This document shows, one piece after another, positions 1 to 8,257 of a stretch of 64,000 nucleotides of DNA. Position 1 is the first letter of the stretch; every line of letters begins with the position of its first letter. This DNA is from CBDBUR01 sp965209065 (GTDB taxonomy: Bacteria > Pseudomonadota > Alphaproteobacteria > JAPOUT01 > G958296285), in the NCBI GenBank assembly GCA_965209065.1, contig OZ242373.1, forward strand, positions 1,364,001-1,428,000. Reading direction: 5' to 3'. A model generated the notes under the pieces. It ran no database searches. It was not told where the DNA came from and saw nothing but the letters and a program-made list of their open reading frames with translations. Both the position numbers and the translations under genes were made by a program.

Positions 1-326
1 GGTTCTTCAAAAATGATGTCGGCAACCCCGATATTTATTACGAGCCCAACAGCTTAAATGGTCCGACTCAAGACCCTTCTTTGGCGGAGCCGCCGTTAAA
101 GCTATCGGGCGATGCGAATAGATACAACCACCGCGACGGCAATGATGATTATAGCCAAGTGGGCAATCTCTTCCGTCTATTTGATGAGGGGCAAAGGGGC
201 AGGCTCTTTTCCAATATCGCCGCGGCGATGGAAGGCGTGCCAAAAGAAATTGCCGAACGTCAAGTCGCGCATTTTGCCAAAGCCGACCCTGAGTATGGCG
301 AAGGTGTGCGCAAAGCATTAGGTTAA
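1..326 (+). CDS. katA: catalase, C-terminal part (5' end outside window)
   Basis: The frame is open from the first bases of the window and ends at TAA 324-326, so only the last 107 or so residues are visible. The peptide contains YYEPNSLNGP, SLAEPPLKLSGDANRYNHR, DDYSQVGNLFRL and ends AKADPEYGEGVRKALG, which is the C-terminal signature of monofunctional small-subunit haem catalases. These enzymes split hydrogen peroxide into water and oxygen in the cytoplasm or periplasm. The catalytic His/Asn and the haem Tyr lie upstream, outside the window. It converges on the dsbD-like gene with only 5 bases between the stop codons. Family assignment is firm; the exact clade is not. Confidence 0.93.
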   Translation, partial: FFKNDVGNPDIYYEPNSLNGPTQDPSLAEPPLKLSGDANRYNHRDGNDDYSQVGNLFRLFDEGQRGRLFSNIAAAMEGVPKEIAERQVAHFAKADPEYGEGVRKALG

Positions 327-331
327 ACCCT

Positions 332-1621
332 TTATTTTTTGTTTAAGCGTTCAAGGAGAATTTTTTTATCCAAGAGTTCGCTAAAAACATAAACGCCCTT
401 TTTATCATAGAGAGCGTTGAAGGGAATCCCGATACGGTTATGACGTTGAAGAAAGCGGGTAATGTCTGCTTGTGGCGTGGTTAAATCGCCCTGCATCAAA
501 TAAACATCTTGCCGCGATAGCCGCGCAACAACCGCCCTATCGGATAAAACGTTTGCTTTATTATATTGACAGGTGAGACACCATTGCGCGGTAATATCCA
601 CAAAGACTTTCTTACCAAGTGCCTGTTGCCTTTCAATTTGCGCGGGGTTAAAGGGCTGCCAGTTTAGGTTTGTTTGAAGCGTTTTTTCTGGTATTTCTTT
701 TGCTGGCGGCAAGAAAAAGGACGTAGCGATTAAAGCGAGCAAAACAAAAGCTGGCGCAGCAAAAGCTGGCACAAAGCGCCATTTTTTCCACGACAACAAA
801 ATAAGATGAACCCCCGCAAAAATAGCGAGAGCTTGCGCAGCACCTATCTGTTGCGCCAACACCGAAAGCAACCACAGGGCAGAGCCATAAAGAAAAAGCA
901 CGATGACGTAATGAAAAACTCTAGTGAAGTTATTATTTTTTACTGAAGCAAGCATTTTGCTTGCCCCTTGTGGAAAATGGGCGGAGAGAGTCCCAAAAAG
1001 AATCCCAAAAAGAATCCAGGGCGTGGCAAGTCCAAAAGCGATGGCAGTAAAAATGGCAAAGATAGTCGAAAGCCCTTGCGTCAAAGCGAAAGCGACCGCG
1101 CTTCCCAAAAAGGGCGCGGTGCATGGCGTTGCCAATAAAACAATCAGCGCACCATAAAAGAGGTTCTCGGTTTTTTTGTGTCTGCCAACCCGATTAAGCA
1201 CGTGATGTGCAAATTCCTCCGTGCCTAAATTGAAATTGAGTCTGCCGAGCTGCCACCAAGCGAAAAACAAAAGCAAGCTCATCATAACCATCACGAACAC
1301 CGGCTGCTGAAAATGAAACCCCCACCCAATAACCGCACCTGCTTGCTGTAAAATATAAATCAGCAAAGCAAAAGCATTAAACGCAAGCAGAATACCCAAA
1401 ACAATCCATAAGGATTCGAGTCCGCGACTCTTGAGTCCGCGACTCTCGAGTCCGTGACTCTTGAGTCCGCGACTCTTGTTTGGTTTGGGCGCAAGAGCAG
1501 TCAGGCTATGAAATTTTATCGCCAGCACGGGAAGAACGCACGGCATAAAGTTCAATATAAGCCCGCCCAAAAAGGCGGCAAACAACATCGTGCTAAAAGA
1601 ATTAAGGGCGAGCCATTCCAT
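332..1621 (-). CDS. dsbD: DsbD-like thiol:disulfide interchange protein, short form
   Basis: Inner-membrane electron carrier predicted to pass reducing power from cytoplasmic thioredoxin to periplasmic thiol proteins. The 429-residue product has the CcdA/DsbD-type membrane domain with both half-site cysteines (MPCVLPVL, Cys28; TPCTAPFL near residue 165) and a C-terminal thioredoxin domain with WCLTC at 347-351 and a GIP cis-proline region. The N-terminal periplasmic alpha domain of E. coli DsbD (about 570 aa) is absent, so it is a beta-gamma form. Such proteins can feed cytochrome c maturation, which fits the ccm genes at 49.6-52.2 kb (inference). A tandem 15-nt repeat lengthens a loop near residues 48-70. 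The start is only 18 bases from the divergent SDR start; Met12 (1588) is an alternative. Confidence 0.88.
   Translation of the reverse strand: MEWLALNSFSTMLFAAFLGGLILNFMPCVLPVLAIKFHSLTALAPKPNKSRGLKSHGLESRGLKSRGLESLWIVLGILLAFNAFALLIYILQQAGAVIGWGFHFQQPVFVMVMMSLLLFFAWWQLGRLNFNLGTEEFAHHVLNRVGRHKKTENLFYGALIVLLATPCTAPFLGSAVAFALTQGLSTIFAIFTAIAFGLATPWILFGILFGTLSAHFPQGASKMLASVKNNNFTRVFHYVIVLFLYGSALWLLSVLAQQIGAAQALAIFAGVHLILLSWKKWRFVPAFAAPAFVLLALIATSFFLPPAKEIPEKTLQTNLNWQPFNPAQIERQQALGKKVFVDITAQWCLTCQYNKANVLSDRAVVARLSRQDVYLMQGDLTTPQADITRFLQRHNRIGIPFNALYDKKGVYVFSELLDKKILLERLNKK
1411..1477. repeat. 15-nt tandem repeat inside dsbD, about four copies
   Basis: Successive copies of GACTCTTGAGTCCGC lie at 1426-1440, 1441-1455 (two changes) and 1456-1470, with partial copies on each side. 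Each unit holds the inverted repeat GACTC-TT-GAGTC. The unit length is a multiple of three, so copy number changes keep the dsbD frame and simply add SRGLK/SRGLE-type residues to a loop between membrane segments one and two. Confidence 0.85.
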
Positions 1622-1640
1622 AATTTGTTATAACAAATTA
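1621..1640. promoter_or_regulatory. 20-bp perfect palindrome spanning two divergent start codons
   Basis: TAATTTGTTATAACAAATTA is its own reverse complement. Its outer bases belong to the ATG of dsbD (minus strand, 1619-1621) and the ATG of the SDR gene (plus strand, 1640-1642). No Shine-Dalgarno sequence fits between the two starts. It could be an operator, a shared promoter core, or the 5' end of leaderless messages; the sequence alone does not decide. Confidence 0.5.
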
Positions 1641-2398
1641 TGCGTTTAGATGGGAAAAGAGCGTTGATAACTGGCGCTTCGAGTGGTTTGGGCGCGCATT
1701 TTGCGCGTGTCTGCGCGGCGGCGGGGGCAGATGTGATTATCACTGCGCGGCGTAAAGAGCGGCTCGAGGCGCTTGCGCAGGAGATAGGCGAGACGACCGC
1801 GCGCGAGGTTTTGCTCGTGCCGTGCGACATCACCGATAGGGCTGCGGTTGAAATGCTGTTTGCGCAAATTGCCGAGAGGTTTGGCGTGGCAGATGTGATT
1901 ATCAACAATGCGGGTCTTTCGCGCGAGGGCTTGAGCTGGGAGATAAGCGAAGAGGATTGGCAAGCGGTGATGGACACCAACTTGACGGCGGTTTGGCGTG
2001 TGGCGAAGCTCGCGGCGCAAAAAATGATAGAGGCGAAGGTGCGCGGGGCTATTTTGAATATCGCTTCTATTTTATCTTTTCGCACGGCGATGATGGTCGC
2101 GCCCTATGCGGTGAGCAAGGCGGCGGTCGCGCATTTAACGCGCTCGATGGCGTTAGAGTTGGCGCCCCATGCTATTCGCGTGAATGCTTTGGCGCCGGGT
2201 TATGTTCCGACCGAGCTCAACCGCGCTTACCTAGAGAGCGCGTCGGGACAAAAAATGAAAGCGCGCATTCCCTTGAAGCGCTTTGGCACGATGGAAGATT
2301 TAACCGCCCCCCTTCTACTCTTGACAAGCGACAGCGGAAGCTATATTACAGGAGAAGTTCTATGCGTAGATGGCGGACATTTACAAAACGCTCTTTAG
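1640..2398 (+). CDS. short-chain dehydrogenase/reductase (SDR)
   Basis: NAD(P)-dependent oxidoreductase of the classical SDR family, 252 residues as expected. The cofactor motif TGASSGLG is at about residues 10-17, NNAG near 89, the catalytic Ser in LNIASILS and the YAVSK catalytic Tyr/Lys near 152. The C-terminus GEVLCVDGGH is typical of FabG-like and sugar/steroid SDRs. The ARRKERL after the second beta strand, with Arg rather than Asp, suggests NADPH preference (inference). The substrate cannot be read from sequence. The gene starts divergently from dsbD with an 18-base gap and is followed after 33 bases by the metallo-hydrolase gene on the same strand, so the two may be co-transcribed. 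Confidence 0.88.
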   Translation: MRLDGKRALITGASSGLGAHFARVCAAAGADVIITARRKERLEALAQEIGETTAREVLLVPCDITDRAAVEMLFAQIAERFGVADVIINNAGLSREGLSWEISEEDWQAVMDTNLTAVWRVAKLAAQKMIEAKVRGAILNIASILSFRTAMMVAPYAVSKAAVAHLTRSMALELAPHAIRVNALAPGYVPTELNRAYLESASGQKMKARIPLKRFGTMEDLTAPLLLLTSDSGSYITGEVLCVDGGHLQNAL

Positions 2399-2431
2399 AG
2401 CGTCAATTAAAAAATCGAGCAGGAGGTTATT

Positions 2432-3523
2432 ATGTGGAACAGGCATAAAAGAAAAATTTTTATTGTCGCGGGTATTCTTTTATCTGCCTATGCGGTTTTA
2501 TATTTTGTGCGTGTGCCGATAACGCTTGCCCTGCTAGAGCGCGGGCTTACCAATCGAATGACGCAGGGTGCTTTTTATAAAGCCTTACCTGATGGTCTTC
2601 ATCTGGTTTTATGTGGCGCGGGTGCGCCCTTGCCTGATGCCGAGCGTTCGGGTCCTTGTATTGGGGTTGTTGCCGGTGAAAGTTATTTTGTTTTTGACGC
2701 TGGAACGAATGGCGCGCGCAATTTAATGCGTATGGGGTGGAACGCGGGTTTGCTCGATGCGGTTTTTTTGACGCACTATCACTCCGACCACATTGACGGA
2801 CTGGGTGAGCTGGCACTTTTTCGCTGGACCGGCGGCGCGCACGAAGCGCCCTTAGCGGTTTATGGTGCGAAGGGCATTAAAAAAATTATTGATGGCTTTA
2901 ACCTTGCCTACGCTCAAGATTTCATCTATCGGGTTGAGCATCACGGGCGCGCGGTCGTTGAGCCGAAGGCGGCGGGTATGACGGCGAAAGAATTCGCGCT
3001 TCCTGCTTTAGGGCAAAAAACTTTGGTGTGGGACAAGTCGGGTGTTAAAATTTACGCTTTCCGCGTAGAGCATGACCCGGTGAGCCCTGCTTCGGGCTAT
3101 CGCATTGAGTATAAGGGCAGAGTGATAACCATAAGCGGTGATAGCAAAAAATCGAGCGCGGTTGAGAAGTTCGCGCGCGGGGCAGACCTGTTAGCTCACG
3201 AGGCGCTTTCGCCAAAGCTGGTTGGGATTATCACTAAAGCGGCGGCGGTGGCGGGCAATAAGCGGCTTGAGAAAATAACCAAAGACATTTTAGATTACCA
3301 CACCACCCCAATAGAGGCGGCGGAGATTGCGACAGCGGCGCAAGTGAAGCATTTATTGTTTTACCATATCGTGCCGCCGCTTCCCTTGAGTCCGCTGGAA
3401 GATGTTTTTTTAGAAGGCGTTAGAGATGTTTGGCACGGCGGGCTAACGCTCGGCAAAGATGGCATTGTGATTTCCCTGCCGGCGCACGATAAGGAAGCCA
3501 TCATCATCGACGAGCTGTTATAA
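2432..3523 (+). CDS. membrane-anchored metallo-beta-lactamase-fold hydrolase (RNase Z/arylsulfatase-like)
   Basis: A 363-residue protein with a single N-terminal membrane segment (IFIVAGILLSAYAVLYFV) followed by an MBL-fold domain that probably faces the periplasm. The zinc-binding THYHSDHIDG motif is near residues 112-121; later ligands are likely in SGDSKKSS and the LFYHIVPP region. The spacing resembles RNase Z-like and arylsulfatase-like MBL proteins rather than true beta-lactamases. An AGGAGG ribosome site sits 6 bases before the ATG. It follows the SDR gene and its stop overlaps the convergent MaoC-like gene by 6 bases. The substrate is unknown. Confidence 0.82.
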   Translation: MWNRHKRKIFIVAGILLSAYAVLYFVRVPITLALLERGLTNRMTQGAFYKALPDGLHLVLCGAGAPLPDAERSGPCIGVVAGESYFVFDAGTNGARNLMRMGWNAGLLDAVFLTHYHSDHIDGLGELALFRWTGGAHEAPLAVYGAKGIKKIIDGFNLAYAQDFIYRVEHHGRAVVEPKAAGMTAKEFALPALGQKTLVWDKSGVKIYAFRVEHDPVSPASGYRIEYKGRVITISGDSKKSSAVEKFARGADLLAHEALSPKLVGIITKAAAVAGNKRLEKITKDILDYHTTPIEAAEIATAAQVKHLLFYHIVPPLPLSPLEDVFLEGVRDVWHGGLTLGKDGIVISLPAHDKEAIIIDELL

Positions 3524-4345
3524 AGCCTGCGCACTCATAATAACGGAGCGATGCCCCTCCCCTTGCTGTTCATCTTGCCGTTCAATCCATAAGTGGTTAT
3601 CGTTTAAGCACAATTTCGCCTTCTGCGTGTCGAACAGAGGGCTCTCAGCGCGAAAGCTAAATTGTTTTGGCGTGCCTTTATGCTGGCAATAAAAATCGAG
3701 CAGCAGAAAAGCGAGGTAAGGACCATGCACCACCAAAGCGGGATAGCCTTCGCTTTTGGCATAGTCCCTATCATAATGAATGCGATGGGCGTTGAACGTT
3801 AAGGCGGAGAAGCGAAATAACTTGACGATGTCAAACCTAATTTCTTTTTCCTGCTGCGGTTCTTGTGTTGCCGCGCGCGGCACGATAGGCTTTGCGTCTG
3901 TGTCTGCCTTATAAACGATATGTTGTATTTCCTCTATTAAGCCTGAGGTGGCTGCGGTTATTTTATGTTTCACCGTTAAAAAAATAAGGGGTTCGCCGCT
4001 TTTGTTTGTTTTGGATTCAATTTTTTCAATAAGCGAGCGCCTTGTTAAATTTTGATTAAGCGGCAAGGCTTCAATGAATTGAACTTCACTGCTCGCCCAC
4101 ATTCGGCGCGGCAGTGTAATGGGGGGCATAAACTCTCCGCGCTGAATATGCCCGTCCCTATCTATTTTAGATTGCACCTCTATCGGTTGGCAAATACACC
4201 AATGGGCGAGCGGCGGCAAAACATTATCTTGCCAGTGCTTGGGCTGCCCATCTAAAAGGGCGGCGAGCTTGATTAAATAATCTTGCGCGGCGAATTCCAC
4301 TTGCTTCTCTTCTTTACCGAGCCATTGTTGAATAGAATCGTTCAT
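3518..4345 (-). CDS. MaoC/HTD2-type hydroxyacyl-thioester dehydratase (mesaconyl-C4-CoA hydratase-like)
   Basis: The 275-residue protein has the two-hotdog layout of HTD2-like dehydratases. A degenerate N-terminal half carries the PPLAHWCICQP and GRP-like MWASSEVQF segments, and a C-terminal MaoC half holds FSALTFNAHRIHYDRDYA then HGPYLAFLLLDF, including the conserved Asn/His/Asp positions. These enzymes hydrate or dehydrate CoA-linked acyl chains, for example in mesaconyl-C4-CoA metabolism or beta-oxidation variants. It lies 15 bases after the acyl-CoA dehydrogenase gene on the same strand, so the two likely act in one acyl-CoA degradation route (inference). The exact substrate is open. Confidence 0.82.
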   Translation of the reverse strand: MNDSIQQWLGKEEKQVEFAAQDYLIKLAALLDGQPKHWQDNVLPPLAHWCICQPIEVQSKIDRDGHIQRGEFMPPITLPRRMWASSEVQFIEALPLNQNLTRRSLIEKIESKTNKSGEPLIFLTVKHKITAATSGLIEEIQHIVYKADTDAKPIVPRAATQEPQQEKEIRFDIVKLFRFSALTFNAHRIHYDRDYAKSEGYPALVVHGPYLAFLLLDFYCQHKGTPKQFSFRAESPLFDTQKAKLCLNDNHLWIERQDEQQGEGHRSVIMSAQAL

Positions 4346-4360
4346 CTTACAAACCTCGCG

Positions 4361-5515
4361 TTAAAAGGATTTAGGCAAGCCCAAAATGTGGGTCGCCACG
4401 TGAGAAAGAATTAAATTGGTAGAGATGGGGGCAATTTGATAGAGCCTCGTTTCGCGGAACTTTCTTTCTATATCAAATTCTTCAGCAAAGCCGAAGCCGC
4501 CGTGGGTTTGTATCGCAATTTCAGCCGCCGCCCACGAGGCTTCGCTCGCGAGCATCTTTGCCATATTGGCTTCGCTACCGCACGGCACACCTTCATCAAA
4601 CATTGTGGCGGCTTTTTCTACCATCAGGCGCGCGGCACTCAACTGCACGAAGGCGCGCGCCAAAGGAAATTGAATGCCTTGATTTTTGCCAATCGGTCTG
4701 CCAAAGACTTCGCGCTCGGCGGCATAATTCTTGGTGCGCTCAATAAAAAAATCGCCATCGCCAATACACTCGCTGGCGATGAGAATACGCTCGGCATTCA
4801 TTCCGTCCAAAATATAACGAAAGCCCTTGCCCTCCGCGCCGATTAAGTTTGTGGCAGGCACAACCAACTCATTAAAAAACAATTCGGTCGTGGCGTGATT
4901 TATCATCGTGCGCACCGGTTTTATTTCTAACCCCCCGCTTGCTTGAGCTTGTTTCATATCAACAATAAAAACGCTCATACCATCGGAGGGTTTGGCGCTT
5001 TGTTCGCGCGGCTGGGTGCGCGCAAGCAGTATCATCAAGTCCGAATGCTCGGCGCGTGATATCCAAATTTTCTGCCCATTGATAATATAATTATCCCCTG
5101 CTTTTTTCGCGAAGGTTTGAATGCGCGTTGTGTCGGTGCCGCTATTGGGCTCGGTAACGCCGAAGGCTTGAAGCCTTAATTCACCAGTAGCGATTTTGGG
5201 CAAATAGGTTTGCTTCTGCTCCTCAGAGCCGTGGCGCAACAAAGTTCCCATCACATAGATCTGCGCGTGGCATGCCGCGCCATTACAGCCGCTTTTGTGA
5301 ATGGTCTCCAAGATAGCGGTTGCCGCGCGCACGCCTAGCCCGGCGCCGCCATAGGCTTCGGGTATCATCACGCTCAAGAAGCCTTTGCGCGTGAGGGCAT
5401 CGACGAATTCTTTAGGATAGATGCGTTCGCGGTCTAGTTTGCGCCAGTATTCTCCGCCGAATTCTTGGCACAAGCGCGCGACAGATGATTTTATTTCCTC
5501 GATAGTGTCTTCCAT
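4361..5515 (-). CDS. acyl-CoA dehydrogenase
   Basis: FAD enzyme that introduces a double bond into an acyl-CoA and passes electrons to ETF. The 384-residue length and motifs fit: AFGVTEPNSGTD in the middle domain, KIWISRAEHSD, FGRPIGKNQGIQFPLA and THGGFGFAEEF in the C-terminal helical domain. The usual YEGT catalytic glutamate near the C-terminus reads YQIAPIST here, so the base must be elsewhere or this belongs to a divergent subfamily. An AGGAGG site lies 8 bases before the ATG. It is paired with the MaoC-like gene downstream and divergent from the monooxygenase gene. Confidence 0.93.
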   Translation of the reverse strand: MEDTIEEIKSSVARLCQEFGGEYWRKLDRERIYPKEFVDALTRKGFLSVMIPEAYGGAGLGVRAATAILETIHKSGCNGAACHAQIYVMGTLLRHGSEEQKQTYLPKIATGELRLQAFGVTEPNSGTDTTRIQTFAKKAGDNYIINGQKIWISRAEHSDLMILLARTQPREQSAKPSDGMSVFIVDMKQAQASGGLEIKPVRTMINHATTELFFNELVVPATNLIGAEGKGFRYILDGMNAERILIASECIGDGDFFIERTKNYAAEREVFGRPIGKNQGIQFPLARAFVQLSAARLMVEKAATMFDEGVPCGSEANMAKMLASEASWAAAEIAIQTHGGFGFAEEFDIERKFRETRLYQIAPISTNLILSHVATHILGLPKSF

Positions 5516-5543
5516 TGGCTTGCCTCCTAGTTTATACTATAAT
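5515..5543 (+). promoter_or_regulatory. sigma70-type promoter for the monooxygenase gene
   Basis: TTGGCT (5515-5520) and a perfect TATAAT (5538-5543) are separated by 17 bases. The -35 box matches the consensus at four of six positions. It sits about 20 bases before the monooxygenase ATG, and the purine-rich GGGGGAAAAGGA ribosome site follows it. The -35 box touches the start codon of the divergent acyl-CoA dehydrogenase gene. Confidence 0.6.
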
Positions 5544-5562
5544 AGTGGCTGGGGGAAAAGGA

Positions 5563-7083
5563 ATGAAAAAAGCGAAGTCAGAGTTATCGGTTGCGATTTT
5601 AGGCACGGGGGTTGGCGGCTTGTGCCAAGCGATTAAGCTCAAGCAGGCGGGGTTTGACAAGATCACCATTTTCGAGAAAGCCGACGACATCGGCGGCACG
5701 TGGCGCGACAATACTTATCCGGGCTGTTCGTGTGATGTGCCGATGCATATGTATGAGTTTTCTTTTGAGATGTTGCCGAGTTGGACAAAAAAGTTTGTTT
5801 CCTTCGCGGAGATTAAAAGTTATTTAGACCATGTTGTCAAAAAGTATGATTTAAGAAAGTATATTCGTTTTAACAAGGAGATAGTTTCGGCGCATTTCCA
5901 CGAGGCGCGCGGTCTTTGGGAGCTAACCTTGAGCGATGGTCAAAAGTTTAGCGCGAACGTGTTTATTGCTGCTTCGGGTCAGTTGCATCGCCCGCGCTTG
6001 CCGTCTATTGCGGGGCAAGAGTCCTTTCGCGGGCTTTCGTGGCATTCGGCACAATGGAATCACAATGTCCCGTTGAAGGGCAAGCGCGTTGGCGTAATTG
6101 GCAATGGCGCGAGTGCTATTCAGTTTGTGCCTGAGATAGCCAAGCAAGTGGGCGAAGACGGGCATATAGAGATATTCCAGCGCTCGGCATCTTGGGTGGC
6201 GACCCGTCCGCAGCGTGCGTTCAGGGCTTGGGAGCGGTGGCTTTACCGCCTCTTGCCATGGACGATGAAACTCCAGCGGTATAAAATCTACTGGCAGGGC
6301 GAGCTATTATGGCTTGCCTTTCACAAGCAGCCTGAGAAGTTGAAATATATTGCCAACAAGGAGATGGAGCTTCACCTCAAGGACGAAGCCAAGCAGAAAA
6401 AGCTAACGCCCGATTACGAGCCGGGGTGTAAGCGCATTCTTTTCGCTAACGACTGGTGGCCAACGATGGCATTGGATTATGTTCATGTCAATACGAGTCC
6501 GATTGACTCTATCACTGCCGCGGGTGTGAAAACGCAAGACGGCGAGCTGCCGGTGGATATTTTAATTTACAGCACGGGTTTTGACACAACTCACTTTTTA
6601 GGACCGATGAAAATGACCGGGCTTGCTAACCGCAGTTTGCATGATGTTTGGTCTCGCGGTGCTGAGGCTCATTTAGGTATTACGGTGAATGGCTTTCCCA
6701 ACTTCTTTATGCTTTACGGACCCAACACGAATTTAGGGCATAACTCTATTATCTTTATGATTGAGTGCCAAGCCAATTACATTACACAATGCGTGAAAAA
6801 ACTTCATAAGAGCAACTTGCTTTATATGGATGTGAAAAAAGAGGCTCAAAAGAAATCCAACGAAAGAGTTCAGGCGGATAATGCGCGCTCGGTTTTCGCG
6901 AGCGGCTGCACGAGCTGGTATAAAACGGCAGATGGTAAAGTGACGAACAACTGGGCTAACCATACTTTTATTTATTGGTGGAAGACACGCAAACTCAATG
7001 CGGAGGACTATCATTTTCGTTCACGTGATGGCGTGCCGCAAGAATCCGACCCCGTGCGCGTTTTACAACCGACTCCCTCTTGA
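5563..7083 (+). CDS. flavin-containing monooxygenase, Baeyer-Villiger type
   Basis: Predicted FAD/NADPH enzyme that inserts an oxygen atom into ketones or related substrates. The start at ATG 5563 is chosen because it follows GGGGGAAAAGGA; an upstream in-frame codon at 5515 lies under the promoter. The 506-residue protein has the FAD motif GTGVGG near residue 14, the NADPH motif GNGASA near 190 and, between them, FRGLSWHSAQW, an exact match to the FxGxxxHxxxW fingerprint of type I Baeyer-Villiger monooxygenases. IGGTWRDNTYPG is also typical of the family. It converges on the PLP enzyme gene with 7 bases between stops. The substrate is unknown. Confidence 0.92.
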   Translation: MKKAKSELSVAILGTGVGGLCQAIKLKQAGFDKITIFEKADDIGGTWRDNTYPGCSCDVPMHMYEFSFEMLPSWTKKFVSFAEIKSYLDHVVKKYDLRKYIRFNKEIVSAHFHEARGLWELTLSDGQKFSANVFIAASGQLHRPRLPSIAGQESFRGLSWHSAQWNHNVPLKGKRVGVIGNGASAIQFVPEIAKQVGEDGHIEIFQRSASWVATRPQRAFRAWERWLYRLLPWTMKLQRYKIYWQGELLWLAFHKQPEKLKYIANKEMELHLKDEAKQKKLTPDYEPGCKRILFANDWWPTMALDYVHVNTSPIDSITAAGVKTQDGELPVDILIYSTGFDTTHFLGPMKMTGLANRSLHDVWSRGAEAHLGITVNGFPNFFMLYGPNTNLGHNSIIFMIECQANYITQCVKKLHKSNLLYMDVKKEAQKKSNERVQADNARSVFASGCTSWYKTADGKVTNNWANHTFIYWWKTRKLNAEDYHFRSRDGVPQESDPVRVLQPTPS

Positions 7084-7090
7084 TTTTCTT

Positions 7091-8257
7091 TTAAGGTTTC
7101 GCCGCAAAAGGCTGCCAAAACTCAGTAATAGCACCCGCTTCATAGATAGCAATATCACCCAAATAGGTTAGGATAGCTTCGCTTTGCGTGGGGCGATAGA
7201 AGACAAAATCATCAACCGCGAGAGCCACCTCTTCGGGCACTTCCAACATTTCTTGGTTGCTCGACTTGCCATAAACCTCATTGACCTTCGCGCCTTGAGG
7301 ATAAACCAGCTCCGCGCTCCACTTCCCGCCATAGATGAACACGCCGTCATGGTTTTCGGGCGGCTGATAGGGGCTTGGCTTATTGGCATATTCCATACCG
7401 GGCACTTTAATGCCTTTCATTCTTTTCAAAACCGGGCTGGCGATAAAACTTGCGGCGATATGTTCTTCAAGCAGTTCGCTATCAAAATTGGTGGGCTTGA
7501 GCAGAACCGAGCCGACCGACACTTCATTCGCAATGAGGCTGTCTGTCCATAAGCGATAGGTCGGGCTTCCTGCGGCGTTGCGCGTGAGAGCCTTTAGGTC
7601 AAAGCCTCTTTTTTCCGCCAGCTGGAGGGCTTTTTGATAAAAGTCCCATGCGCCTTGTTTTGCTCTTTCGCGCCAGCCATTTTGTTCGGGCAGGCTTGCC
7701 AAGTGAGGCTCATACCCCATAAAGCCGCTGAGCGTTAAATAGGCACTGGCTTTTATTTTATCCAAAACCGCGGCGATGTCTTTTTCTGTTTCCAGCCCGC
7801 CGCGATGAAGACCAACATCCAATTCTAAATTAATCCGCAGCGGCGTTCCAAGCCTTTCGGCGAGGGCGTCATATTGGTGAAGGCGCGCCACCCCATCAAC
7901 GAGCCACTGAATGTTTTTATTCGGCGGCGATTGTTTTTGTAAAAACTGCTCCACCGCCGCCGCCGGCATGGGCTTACCGAGCAGCATATCGCATTCAGGC
8001 ATTGTGTCTATTAACCATTCCAAATAATCTATATTGAAAACCATCAGCTTGTCGGTTTTGGTTTGCGCGCGCACTTCTTCTATCAGCTTTTGGCACGGCA
8101 GGCTTTTAGCAACAATGCGATAGCCCATTCCTGCTGGCAGGGCAGCTGCCATCACGTTAATGTTTTGCTTGAGCCTATCCCTATCAATCACCAAAGTGGG
8201 TTTAGCGATGTTGGCTTTTTTTAAGGCATTTTGTAATTGAAGGAAGTAATCGCTCAT
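7091..8257 (-). CDS. PLP-dependent barrel enzyme, DSD1/D-threonine aldolase-like
   Basis: The 388-residue product has the alanine-racemase-type TIM barrel at its N-terminus, with the likely PLP lysine in YRIVAKSLPCQ near residue 50, followed by the beta domain of the D-serine dehydratase/D-threonine aldolase family. Characterised members cleave or dehydrate D-hydroxy amino acids and need a metal held by a C-terminal His-x-Cys/Asp pair. Here that stretch reads FYRPTQSEAILTYLGD with no His or Cys, so the metal site appears lost and the reaction cannot be predicted with confidence. The start ATG overlaps the stop of the aldonolactone oxidase gene by 4 bases, indicating translational coupling. 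Confidence 0.8.
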   Translation of the reverse strand: MSDYFLQLQNALKKANIAKPTLVIDRDRLKQNINVMAAALPAGMGYRIVAKSLPCQKLIEEVRAQTKTDKLMVFNIDYLEWLIDTMPECDMLLGKPMPAAAVEQFLQKQSPPNKNIQWLVDGVARLHQYDALAERLGTPLRINLELDVGLHRGGLETEKDIAAVLDKIKASAYLTLSGFMGYEPHLASLPEQNGWRERAKQGAWDFYQKALQLAEKRGFDLKALTRNAAGSPTYRLWTDSLIANEVSVGSVLLKPTNFDSELLEEHIAASFIASPVLKRMKGIKVPGMEYANKPSPYQPPENHDGVFIYGGKWSAELVYPQGAKVNEVYGKSSNQEMLEVPEEVALAVDDFVFYRPTQSEAILTYLGDIAIYEAGAITEFWQPFAAKP

